From the NCBI GenBank assembly GCA_963693085.1, contig OY856409.1, forward strand, positions 1,614,375,711-1,614,439,710: a DNA stretch of 64,000 nt. The letters are read 5' to 3'. The DNA comes from Alisma plantago-aquatica (Eukaryota > Streptophyta > Magnoliopsida > Alismatales > Alismataceae). The position numbers and the translations under genes are program-made. The notes under the pieces are model-generated. The model had not been told where the DNA came from. It was given only the letters and a program-made list of their open reading frames with translations, and did no database searches. Shown piece after piece: positions 1-10,013 of the stretch (its first letter is position 1; every line of letters begins with the position of its first letter).

Positions 1-14
1 AGAACAAATTTTAT

Positions 15-30
15 ATTCACTAGTACATAA
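15..30 (+). repeat. Left target duplication and terminal inverted repeat of CACTA-2
   Basis: ATT at 15-17 is the target-site duplication. CACTAGTACATAA from 18 is the left terminus. Only about the first ten bases match the inverted right end (CACTACTAAA), so the inverted repeat is short and imperfect. Confidence 0.88.
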
Positions 31-39
31 CCGACCTTT

Positions 40-560
40 CGTGTCAGTTATTTAAGGCCTTTATTGTCGGTTTCTAAGCGACACCTATGTGGGCAACGCT
101 AAAAGCCCAGCCGTTATGCGTCGGTTCAAAAACCGATGTCATAACCCTTCGCGCGCCACCGAAAATGCGCCAGCAGGGCACTATAGGCGTCGGTTATTAG
201 ATAAGAAACTAACGCCATATGCCTTCGCACCATTGAAGGGTGCCAGCAGGGCACTATAGGCGTCGGTTATTAGATAAGACACCGACGCCATATGCCTTCG
301 TGCCACAGAAGGGCGCCATCTTGGGCACTATCAGCGTCAGTTATTAGATAAGCAACCGACTCCATATTCCTTATAGGCGTCGGTTATTAGATAAAAAACC
401 GACGCCATATGCCTTCGCGCCACACAGAAGGGCGCCATCATGGGAACTATTAGTGTCGGTTATTAGATAAGCAACCGACGCCATATGCCTTCGCGCCACA
501 AGAAATAGGGGTCGGTATGTATATAAAACTGACATTGTAACTATGTGGCGTCGGTTTTAT
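40..560. repeat. Left subterminal array of palindromic repeats
   Basis: A unit of about 73 bp recurs, with the motif GGCGTCGGTTATTAGATAAG starting near 186, 259, 332, 375 and 451 (the fourth step is short). Each motif is followed by AACCGACGCC, so every copy is an imperfect palindrome GGCGTCGGTT...AACCGACGCC. Further half-sites (GTCGGT or ACCGAC) lie on both sides. In En/Spm the subterminal repeats bind the TNPA protein; these probably play the same role. The binding protein could be the product of the gene at 975-4346, which is inference. Confidence 0.85.
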
Positions 561-730
561 ACAAATAATTGATGCCTATTTTTTGTTATTTTTCTGTCAG
601 TCTGCTGACTTGCTGTATGGCTGGTCGCAGGATGAGCAACCTGCAGTTCAGTTATGAACTGCAGGTTTTATGACATCCATTGATATCAGCCAACAACAGG
701 TCAAAAACCTGCAAAATTAACAACAAAAAT

Positions 731-936
731 ATTCACACATTTAGCAATGCAACCTGCAGTTCCATTTGATTTTCACACATTTAGAAACATTCATGTAGCT
801 AGCAATCTGTAGTTCCATTCATTTTCACATTCACACATGTAGAAACATTCATATAGCAACCAACAGTTTCATTCATTTTCACTCAGACACATATAGAAAC
901 ATCCAGACATGTAGAAACATTCACACATATATTATA
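731..936. repeat. Short degenerate repeats downstream of the protease gene
   Basis: Versions of CATTCACACATRTAGAAAC recur several times between the left subterminal array and the stop codon at 975. They are probably the 3' untranslated part of the element. No gene is seen between 560 and 975. Confidence 0.55.
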
Positions 937-974
937 ATTCAGAAATTCATTTACAAAATATCATTTTTTAGTCA

Positions 975-3900
975 TTATTTGCTATCAACATCCCAATTAT
1001 ATCTTAAATCCCCCACTACTTGTATGGTTGTTGCCCATTCTTCTCTTACTTCATTTAATTCTCTCGTCGTATAGGGAGCATGTACATCTGGTAAGGCATT
1101 TCCTGTAGTGTGGTCAGTTGTAAACACCTGTAAAGAGAATGATGTATATATATAATTAATGAGCTATAAATAAGATTGATATATTTCATATTATCTAATG
1201 AGACTATATAATACCTCATCAATACAATCGATGTCCATTGCGGCATATTTGATAATCATGTGCATAAATCGCATCACGTAGTATCCACATGCCCATCCGT
1301 TGTCTTGTGTGGCACACTATAAATTCAAATATACAAAATATTAAAAAATACAACTAACTAAGCACTGTTCACATAAATAATATATACATATATTGCAGTC
1401 GGGAACTTACTTTCACGTTCTTCCAAATTATTGGCTGGTTCTTTTTCGTGGGGACCTTTCCTCCGGCTTTTTGAACTCATCAAAACCCCTACATGTTAAT
1501 GTAACACAGTACATTGCATAATTAAATAGTAATGTAATAACATATGTTAACGGATATGAAAATAAAATATTTCTCACCGGAATAATGCCATTTTCATTAT
1601 GTGTCCATATTTTGTATTCAATTTACTCCCCTTAGGATCTAGATAATAGACAGTTAACGTCTCGGGGACAATAACCAGTAACTCCCAATGCATACCACTA
1701 GAGGAAAAAAAGTTAAAAATTAATAACTCAAAATCTACAATAAAAATGTAATTTTCTTAATAAGCAAAGTAAACTTACTCTACATTGAATGGAGCCATTA
1801 TCATCGTCTTCTTTTTTTGAGCAAAAATTGAAAAAGCCTCACAGCAGTATTGTTGAACTGACAGAGGGTCTTTAGCTACTAGAATAATCAAAGATGGAAT
1901 CAAAAATTCTACATGTTCGAATGCAAAATCTGCACTATCTTATCTAAGTAGCTGCAAAATATGTATTAATTACGCATGCATTAATAAATAAGAAACCAGA
2001 TCACCAGATCCTACACAAGGTATATGGATGTATAAAGAAGATCTCACCTTATCCATAGCTCTATCACAGATGTATTTAGCCAATCATATCGAAACAACTC
2101 CAAAATATCTTGTATAAATAGTTTGCTTTCGTATGATTGACCTGCAGCATCTGAATCTATAGAAACAGTTATAGGGCAGTTTATATCATGTTCGCCTAAC
2201 CATATTGCCATACCCCTACATTTAGGACCTAACAGGACAGTTAGGTCCTGTGGAACCCAACTGGGTAATGTAGGAGGTGGAAGTGGAGGCCTAGATGTTG
2301 TGGGTGTCTTCTTTTTAACCTGTATATATATATAATTTCAGATCAACTGACATCATATACACACACTAAAAATTTAACGTAATGTAAATTTACCATACAA
2401 GTTCAGTAAAGATGACATCCGCTTTTAGCCACAATATCACTCCGCCTAGTGCCTCACCAAGTGTTTCACAATCTGGGTGGGCATATGGCAATGGAAGATC
2501 CATCCACTTGGGGATTATATGTACCAGGCTCACACGAATCCAACCAGTTGGTAATGGAGACCCGTGAAACATTTCCCCTGGTAGGGATGGGTAAGCCGAC
2601 GCCTCTGCAACGACGTATTCATTAACTTTTAGACGGCATGGCTTCAACCCCTACAAATTTTTGTGTAAAGAATGTTATATACATATATACATATCATCTT
2701 GAATTAAAAAAACTAGTTACTATGTCATAAAAATACTTACAGTGGATGTGCTAGGTGGTGGGTCTATAGGATTACTCCCAACCTCTGCAGTAGGAGTAGA
2801 GTGGGATGCTATGGTAGGTACTGTCTGCTGAGTGGCAGTCTGAGATGCCTGCCACTTTTTCAGTGCTTCTTCCAGTTTCCTATCAACTAGATTATCTACC
2901 TATACATGGATAAAAGAAACGTTAGCTTCTAATTATTGAATTCTCTTTTTACAGTAACATTATAAAGAAAGAATATGTTACCTCTTCTTGTGAAAGTCCC
3001 ACTTTTGGGACATGTTTGTGTTGGGATGGCCCAAAAAAAGATTTGATACCCACACCAGCGCCTGCAGCCCTAACACGTCCATGATGCACTTGGTTACCCA
3101 GAGCAACTGTCAATTCATCCCTTGTGCCCTCAGGGATGAACTTGCCTTGTTTCCTTAGCTCGTGCAGCTCCCACTAATCCCCAAAACAAAAATTTGTAAT
3201 TAAGTAAACACCACAAATAATCAATATTTGAACGATTATTGTAAGAGTTGTATTTTACCATTTTTGCAGCCGCCTCAGCAGTTGCGAGCTTCCTTATTTC
3301 TTCCTTCTTATTTTGCCTCCCAGCTATCAAAATATCATGGTGAGGTAGAGGTGTGCTACCTACAGTGGAGGACTCCTGAGTAGAACCAGACTGAGCAGTA
3401 GCCTCAGACTGTAGTCTTTGGCGAATGTCTGCATACCCCTTTGGACCCATTGTGTGGTCATGCACATTCAGCGCACGCCTTGATCTTTGTGCCTCACTGA
3501 GGGCCTAATTAGTATTCACATTAATGATTTGGTTAGTAACAGTAAATGTTAATCTTGAATAGGTGAATACAACATATATTAATGAGATTGGGACTGACGC
3601 CTAATACCTTGAATTCATCCGTTTGTCTTGAAGCAACAAACGCGTCCCATTCTTCTTTGTCCAGGAAGTTCCACTGTTCAGTGGATGTCTTCTTCCTCTT
3701 GTCAGCTTCTTTTATGTATTCTCGGGTAAGATTTGTCCTATAGTTCCTTAGGACTCTCCCACAGCGTTGCATCACGCATTTACGATGCAGCTTTTCATCC
3801 AATTCAAATATACTCTGCAAATTAGAATTGCTATTAACTAGTATCCAAAAAATTAGTAATCTACAAAATATAATTGCAAATTAATAATAACTCACGCATA

Positions 3901-4346
3901 AATCCTTCCATATTATGTCTTTCTTCTCCTTAGAAACTTTATGCCAAGAATCTATCTTACAACCGCAATGGCTACGAGTAACATACCCAATATATGAAAC
4001 AAATGAATTGCGATTCACACCAGATGCATTTCCTGCATCATCAAAATCCACAACAATTTTGGGTCCATTGCCCTTTTGCGCTATTAACTTCTTCATCATA
4101 GTGATGCCCATTCTCCTGTCAACTTTTTGGTATTGCTGATCAAGTGCCTCAAGTGCTTCAGATGGTACATGTGCATCATCAACCTAAAATTTGACAAAGT
4201 AAATAGATTTACAAGATATAACTATAAATGGACATATAGATATAAATATATGATATATTTTTAAAACTTACATTGTGAGGCGGCGCATTGATGTCCTCAC
4301 CCTCACGGTAATCATCAACACGGTCATCAGGAGAATGCTCAGCCAT
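975..4346 (-). pseudogene. Transposase_24 / Ulp1-like protease gene of CACTA-2, about 13 exons, two frameshifts
   Basis: The proposed exons are 4346-4272, 4183-3896, 3814-3608, 3504-3259, 3173-2982, 2899-2741, 2650-2399, 2319-2048, 1951-1779, 1697-1578, 1488-1411, 1316-1215 and 1127-975. All introns have GT..AG ends and the phases agree. The first eight exons are open. Residues about 65-270 match the plant Transposase_24 family (SWHKVSKEKKD; PKGYADIRQRL). Exon 5 has the typical ALGNQVHHGRVRAAGAG stretch, exon 6 is a likely coiled coil, and exon 7 resembles the DUF8039-like segment. Exons 9-13 form a C48/Ulp1 cysteine-protease domain with MHWELLV (His625), YYLDP (Asp642) and QDNGWACGYY (Gln692, Cys698), numbered on a frame-corrected length of about 772 residues. 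One base is missing near 1938 and one near 1466, both inside the protease part. Likely roles: DNA binding at the element ends plus a SUMO-protease-like activity, both inferred from family. It lies downstream of TNP2 on the same strand, as accessory genes do in En/Spm. Confidence 0.85.
1215..1697 (-). other. Catalytic core of the Ulp1-like protease domain (three exons)
   Basis: This stretch holds exons 10 to 12 of the gene above. The order His (MHWELL), Asp 17 residues later (YYLD), then Gln and Cys six residues apart (Q-DNGWA-C-GYY) fits the C48 family. All four catalytic residues are present, so the damage is limited to the frameshift near 1466 and the one upstream near 1938. Confidence 0.8.
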
Positions 4347-4351
4347 CTGAA

Positions 4352-4537
4352 AATTCACATTCACATTGTAAAGTTTACATTGTAAAGTAATTCAAATTGT
4401 AAAGCTCACATTGTAAAGTTCACATTCACATTGTAAAGTAATTCACATTGTAAAGTTCACATTATAAAGTAATTCACATTGTAAAGTTCACATTCACATT
4501 GTAAAGTTCACATTCACATTATAAAGTTCACATTCAG
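4352..4537. repeat. Minisatellite between the two CACTA genes
   Basis: About ten copies of a 14-22 bp unit built on TTCACATTGTAAAG lie just upstream of the second gene (ATG at 4346) and downstream of the TNP2 stop (4578). The units differ by small indels and by loss of the inner CACATT. The position is the short gap between the two genes, so it could be an intron or leader of the second transcript. Confidence 0.8.
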
Positions 4538-4577
4538 AAAAATAAAACATATAAAAAAACATTGTATAAACATGCCT

Positions 4578-7500
4578 CTAATATTGTGATTTTTTATCAA
4601 TTAACAATCCTTCATTGTGATCTCCGCGCACATACAAGTCATCATTACCTTCAATATTTGCTGGTATTGGCAACCCAACTGAGAATGGACTGGAGTCATC
4701 ATACTTATCATAATACTATTCTTCATCTATAGGATCTTCAATGAACTGTCTTTTACCATGAAGAACAGCCGACCATTTATCATTTGCAGGATCATCGATA
4801 TAAAATACTTGTTTCGCATGTGATGCCAATATGAATGGTTCATCCTTCTCGCCAATCTTTTCAAAGTTCACTAAAGTGAAACCCAATTCATCCACTATAA
4901 CTCCTTTGGTGTTATCAACCCAATTACATTTGAAGAGTGGAATTCTGAAATCTATGTAGTCAAACTCCCATATGTCTTCAATGACACCGTAATATGACAT
5001 TTTAGCTTCAAGTGGACTCTTATCCTTTGCACTTGCAAAAAACATAGTCGATGCTTGAAGGGTGACCCCACTGTTTTGGACGACACTCTTATCATCTCGG
5101 CGCTTTGTGTAATATGTGAATCCATTAATGTCATACCCTTCATAAGACATAATAGTCAATTTTGGTTTAAAGGCGAGGCATTTGATAGTTTCAGTAATAT
5201 CGTCTGGTGTTTGAGATAGTTGATGTAAGACTTTATTTTCAAACCACTTAATAAATGTCTTGTTATGCTCTCTAGCAAGCCACATTGTATTGGCTCGAGG
5301 ATATTGTCTCTTGATGAAATTGGTATGTTCCTCGATATAAACGTTCACTTCGTCCATGTTGTGTAAAATATACAAGTGACCTTGTTCCAACTGCTCACGG
5401 TTGATTACTTTCACACGTGATCCGAAAATTCCTTTGCCAAATTGCTCGTCAGTATTCTTGTCATTATCAGGAGTGTCATTACCACTGAGAAAGTCATTGC
5501 AAAAATCCATAACCTCTCTCACCACATAACCCTCGATAACACTCCCTTCAGGCTGATAACGGTTTCAAACATCACTTTTAAAAATGCTCATGTATCGTTC
5601 GAAGGGATACATCCAATGCAAGAAAACTGGTCCCAACATTTTCACTTCCCTAGTCAAGTGGACAACAAGATGTACCATGATATCAAAGAATGACGGTAGG
5701 GTAACAACCACTTCTCTTTGCAATTTATCGAGAGTATCAGGGTCAATAACTTTGCTGCACAGACTGTTGAAAAAGAAACAAAGTCTGGTGATTGCAAACC
5801 TTACATGCTTTGGCAATATAGATCTAATTGCCATAGGCAATATTTGTTGCATTAGAGTGTGACAATCATGAGATTTAAGACCTATCAACTTCAGATCTTT
5901 CATTGATACCAATCTACGGATGTTGGATGAGTAACCCTGTGGCACCTTAACATTTACCAAACATTCACAAAAATATTTCTTCTCCTTTCTAGACAATGTG
6001 TAACAAGCGGGAGGTAAGTATGTTCTCCGATTTCCCATTTCATGAAATTCTGTTAATTCTGACCTTATTCCCATTTCACGTAGGTCCAGTCTGGATTTTA
6101 TCCCATCTTTAGTCTTACCTGGTATATTCAACAAAGTACCAATGACACTATCACAGCCATTTTTCTCAACGTGCATGACATCGATACAATGCCTGACTGT
6201 CAAAGAACTCCAATAAGGAAGATCCCAAAATATTGACTTCTTCTTGAATAAAGATTTGTCACTCTGTGTGGCCATAGTACATTGTGATCTCTTACCAAAT
6301 TCATTGACAAAGTCTTTTACTCTTTCATAAACAACCTCCCTTGGTATAGGTTTAGGTGCACTCCGTTCCTCATTCAATCCATTGAATGCTTTGCGCTTCC
6401 TACGATACATATGGAATTTTGGAAGAAACCTTCGATGACCGAGATATACAGTCTTACCGCCATGTTTTAGTCTTGTTGAATCAGTGTTCTCTTCACATAT
6501 AGGACACACTTTAGCTCCTTTGACACTATATCCAGACAAATTCCCATATGCTGGAAAGTCATTAATAGTGCAAAACAACATAGCATGCAAACGAAATGTC
6601 TCTCTTCGTGAAGCATCATAGGTCATCACACCTTCACCCCAGAGTTTCTTTAAGTCATCAATCAGAGGTTCAAGATAAACATCGATGTCATTTCCAGGTT
6701 GTTTAGGGCCCAATATCAACAATGACAGCATTACATACTTATTTTTCATACACAGCCAGGGAGGAAGATTGTATATAACAAGCATGACTGGCCAAGTGCT
6801 ATGTTGGCTGCTCAATGTCCCGTATGGATTCATCCCATCTGTACAAAGCCCAAGTCTTAGATTCCTGACTTCTTCACCAAATTCAGGGTACAATAGATCA
6901 ATCTTCTTTCACTGTGGGGAATCAGACGCATGTCGTAGGATCCCATCATTATTTTTCTTAACATCTGCATGCCACCTCAAATTCTTCACATCTATCGGAT
7001 TGGCAAACAAGCATTGAAACCGTGATATTATAGGCAGATACCACATCACCTTGGCAGGAGAACCAGTTTTGGACTCCCCCGAAGTCGTCAATTTATACCG
7101 TGACGCACCACATTTTGGACAATCTTTCAAATCCGCATAGACCTTTTGAAATAATACACAATCATTCGGGCATGCGTGTATCTTCTTGGCATCCATTCCC
7201 ATTGGGCACAATAGTTTCTTTACATGGTATGTTGAGATTGGCAGCTCGTTTCATTCAGGAAGCATTTATTTCAATAAAGACAACAATGATGTGAAGCTTT
7301 TGTCGCTCCATCTATTGTTAGCTTTCAGCTTATACAATCTCAACACGGCGCTAAGCTTCGTAAACTTAGTACAACATGTGTATAACGGTATCTCAGCATC
7401 ATGCACAATGTTTCTAAAAATGGGAGGTGGATCAGTGTGCTCTACCCCACAACTATCCAGCATCGCATCAACGATGTCTACTGGAACTGGTTCATTCACA

Positions 7501-7808
7501 TCTACGTCATCGTAGGCAATTTCTTCTTCCACACAAGCACTGCTATTGACATCCACTGGTTTCGGGTTTGAAATCTCTCCATGCCAGTGCCATTCTGTAT
7601 AGCCTTGTATAATCCCGTTGCACATGACATGACTTTTTATTTCGTCACCAGTGTTGAATTTCAAGTTGTTACCGCAATGCCTACATGGACAGTAGAACCT
7701 ATCTCCAGGTTGTTTCCTATGTTCCTTGGCAAATCTAATAAACTGGTCAAGACCAAAAATAAACTATGGGGTGCAGCGATTGTGAATGGACATCCATGAT
7801 CTATCCAT
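4578..7808 (-). pseudogene. tnp2: TNP2-type CACTA transposase (Transposase_21), six in-frame stops
   Basis: A single minus-strand frame runs from ATG at 7808 to TAG at 4580-4578, 1076 codons and no intron, the usual size for TNP2. Premature stops fall at codons 15, 181, 186, 300, 748 and 1031; there is no frameshift. Domains in order: Transpos_assoc (MDRSWM start, Cys40, Cys42, Cys45, WHWHGE), Transposase_21 from about codon 200 (ACPNDC, CPKCG, LCTDGMNPYG with Asp324, CIDVMHVEKN with Asp543), DUF4218 (HDCHTLMQQILP near codon 647, ending YPFERYM) and DUF4216 (WEFDYIDFRIPLFKCNW near codon 950). The stop at codon 300 sits where the family has Trp (SPQ-stop-KKID), a simple TGG to TGA change. This protein would have cut the element at its CACTA ends in the nucleus. 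It now makes no full-length product. Confidence 0.95.
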
Positions 7809-7918
7809 TCTATGATCAAAGAGAAAACAAGTATATATTACAACAAGATTAGGGTCTAGGGTTAACAAATACATGTGATGTCATTATTATATATAATAAA
7901 TGTGTACCACCTATCCCA

Positions 7919-8111
7919 TTCTTGAACACCTAATCTCACTAGTAAGTGTATAATGTGTATTGGGTTTTCAAGAAAATTTCGGCAGCATTTCCCCGCTGTT
8001 CTCCAAGTACATATGTACTTAGAGAACAAACGGGGAATGCTGCCAAAATTTTCTTGAAAACCCAATACACATTATACACTTACATCCTAAGAAAGATTAG
8101 GTGTTCAAGAA
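7919..8111. repeat. Long inverted repeat, about 95-bp arms
   Basis: The left arm begins TTCTTGAACACCTAATC at 7919 and the right arm ends with its complement at 8111. The centre is GTACATATGTAC near 8014. The arms agree at nearly all positions apart from a few mismatches and a short indel next to 7937-7942, so RNA from this stretch would fold into one long hairpin. Apparent open frames across it on both strands are mirror images of each other and are not genes. Confidence 0.85.
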
Positions 8112-8131
8112 CAGTCCCAAACCGGGGACTA

Positions 8132-8164
8132 TCCAAGATTTACTCCTAATGAGTAAATCTTGGA
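8132..8164. repeat. Small perfect hairpin, 14-bp arms
   Basis: TCCAAGATTTACTC, five bases, then GAGTAAATCTTGGA. It lies 20 bp from the end of the larger inverted repeat. No run of T follows, and this is not a bacterial terminator. Confidence 0.7.
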
Positions 8165-8924
8165 CGGGTTTCTAGGCCAACAAATAATGTGTTGTCATTC
8201 TTATACCTAAAATCCTAGTTCTTCAAGTTAGGGTGATTATTGATGTCTTTAAAAGCATGATTGGAAATTTAGGGAAAAGTTCATCATTTACATTCAAAGC
8301 ATGTCACATGTGTGCATTACAGTTCATCATTAAGCAAGAAGGGTGATTAGGATTCTCAATATACTCAACAATGAAACAAGTTTCCGAAAGAGGTTTGGTG
8401 AAGATATCTATAACTTACTAAAACATTCAATTATGCAGTAAATATACACTTAATTCAGAATAGCATGACGCACAAAGTTGCAGTCAACATAATTATGCTT
8501 TGTTCTATCATGGACTATCAGATTGGTATAATGTGGATTAGGGTCTAGGGTTAACAAATACATGTGATGTCATGATTAAAAAAATCCTAGTTCTTCAAGT
8601 TAGGGTGATTATTGATATTGTCTTTAAAAGCATGATTGGCAATTTAGGGAAAAGTTCATCATTTACATTCCAAGCATGTCACATGTGTGCATTACAATTC
8701 ATCATTAAGCAAGAAGGGTGATTAGATTCTCAATATACTCAACAATGAAACAAGTTAAACATGTGTGCATTACAGTTCATCATTTACATTCCAAGCATGT
8801 CACATGTGTGCATTACAGTTCATCATCAAGATATCTATAACTTACTTAAACATTCAATTATGAAGTAATTAATATACACTTAATTCAGAATAGAATGACG
8901 CACAAATAAGTAGATGAAAAATAC

Positions 8925-9600
8925 AAATAAGTAGATTCGGGTCTGGGCCTGAAGGCCGAACTCAAGGCTGCAATTTTCGTGGTGTTTCCCGGGAAGAACT
9001 ACCCCTGGTTCAGACCTGCTTCATGCACAGGTGGAAAGGGCTCATCTAGAAACGCAGCTAGGTGCTGCTCGTGGCTGAGGGGGCTGCGGAATCAAGTTTA
9101 GGGCTATTAGTCAGAGTCAAGGGCGGCATTTGGTAGTGTTGGTCATGCCCAGCTACTCCTGGACGGCGTCGCTACAGCTGCAGTAGCTACTTCTGGCCGC
9201 TGACGCTGCTCTATAGGTCGGGCGCTGCTAGGGTGAGGTAGAGGAAGAAGAAGGGTAGAGGAAGGAGAAGAGAGGAAGGTGGCGCCGCAGGAATGGCACG
9301 ATGGTTGGGGTTGGGGGTGGGGTAGCGGCAGTTGGGGGTGGGGTGGTGGCCGTCAGGGAAAAGCAAGGCGGAGGAGAAAAGGGTTACCTTGCAGAGGAAG
9401 CTGGCGGCGGTGAGAGGACATGAGCAACGACCGACAGCAGCACCGAGCGGCGATGAGAGGACAGGAGCACGGACGGCAGGGAGCAGCGGCAGGGAGCGGC
9501 GGCGGTGGAGCAGCGGGGGCGAGCAAGAAATCGCCGGACCTAACTGAAATCGGGAATGAAACAGGGAAAGGGGAAGAGTCGCTCTCGCTGGTGAGCTATT
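8925..9600 (-). promoter_or_regulatory. GC-rich leader of CACTA-2
   Basis: The stretch is clearly richer in G and C than the rest of the element and purine-rich on the plus strand (GGAAGAAGAAGGGTAGAGG near 9240). It lies next to the right subterminal repeats, at the 5' end of the minus-strand transcripts. The outer CACTA copy has a similar GC-rich block at 10100-10480. Short open frames in it (9332-9547, 9420-9602) look like low-complexity artefacts. Confidence 0.5.
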
Positions 9601-9604
9601 AAGT

Positions 9605-9990
9605 TGACAATAAGCGTCGGTGATTCAAAATAACTGACAACTAAACCAACAGTGTCAGTTCTTTTCCAAAAACCGACACCTATACTAGATTATAGTCGTC
9701 GGTTTTTAACTAAAAGACAACCGACAACTATTCCCGTCCCGCGAATAACCTTTAGTCGTCGGTTATTTATTTATAAACCGACGCCATATGTCAAATTTTG
9801 GAGGTAATGTTTTCGCTGGAATTTTGTTTTTTGCGGTTGATTTTAGGTGTCAGTTTTTATTAATTAACCGACACTTAATAAAAGCGGTACCCGTGTCTGG
9901 TCGACCTTCATAGATTGGATGTCGGTTGATAACTGTAGAGTTTAGGTGTCGGTTTATGTATACAACTGACACCTTGAAAAGTGACTTTAT
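9605..9990. repeat. Right subterminal repeats of CACTA-2
   Basis: Palindromic half-sites such as GTCGTCGGTT and AACCGACGCC alternate, as in the left array, but with less regular spacing. Example: TCGTCGGTTATTTATTTATA followed by AACCGACGCC at 9763-9786. Confidence 0.8.
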
Positions 9991-9997
9991 AAGCCAT

Positions 9998-10013
9998 TTC
10001 TTTAGTAGTGATT
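9998..10013 (-). repeat. Right terminal inverted repeat and target duplication of CACTA-2
   Basis: TTCTTTAGTAGTG ends at 10010 and is followed by ATT (10011-10013), matching the ATT on the left. Read on the minus strand it begins CACTACTAAAG. It is the 5' end of the element as transcribed. Confidence 0.88.

Larger units (their letters stand above)
7809..8920. repeat. Repeat-rich 5' region of CACTA-2 with large direct repeats
   Basis: No gene is seen here. A block starting AAATCCTAGTTCTTCAAG at about 8206 recurs at about 8580 (roughly 175 bp), with a third partial piece at 8757-8828. The block with TATCTATAACTTACT at 8401-8475 recurs at 8827-8906. The phrase GGGTCTAGGGTTAACAAATAC appears at 7851 and 8541. 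The unit is about 375-420 bp. It lies upstream of the TNP2 start, so it is leader, intron or promoter sequence. Confidence 0.7.
18..10010 (-). mobile_element. Complete CACTA (En/Spm) DNA transposon, CACTA-2
   Basis: The left end reads CACTAGTACA at 18 and the right end reads TAGTAGTG up to 10010, so both termini are CACTA inverted repeats. The trinucleotide ATT stands directly outside each end (15-17 and 10011-10013), the 3-bp target duplication expected of this superfamily. Inside, both genes read on the minus strand, so the 5' end of the element is on the right. Layout from right to left: subterminal repeats, GC-rich leader, repeat-rich 5' region, TNP2 gene, a short minisatellite, the Transposase_24/Ulp1 gene, more repeats and the left subterminal array. 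Both genes are broken, so the element is not autonomous now, but its ends look usable in trans. Ends are certain from sequence; mobility is inference. Confidence 0.93.

Noticed and set aside
4272..4360. TNP2 and the second gene as one continuous frame
   Set aside because: TNP2 ends at TAG 4580-4578 and a repeat array separates it from the ATG at 4346.
7862..8149. Two overlapping 67-residue frames on opposite strands
   Set aside because: They are the two arms of the inverted repeat at 7919-8111 read on both strands.
9332..9602. Two short frames in a GC-rich block
   Set aside because: Arg/Gly/Ala-rich low-complexity products with no domain; the block is the leader of the CACTA element.
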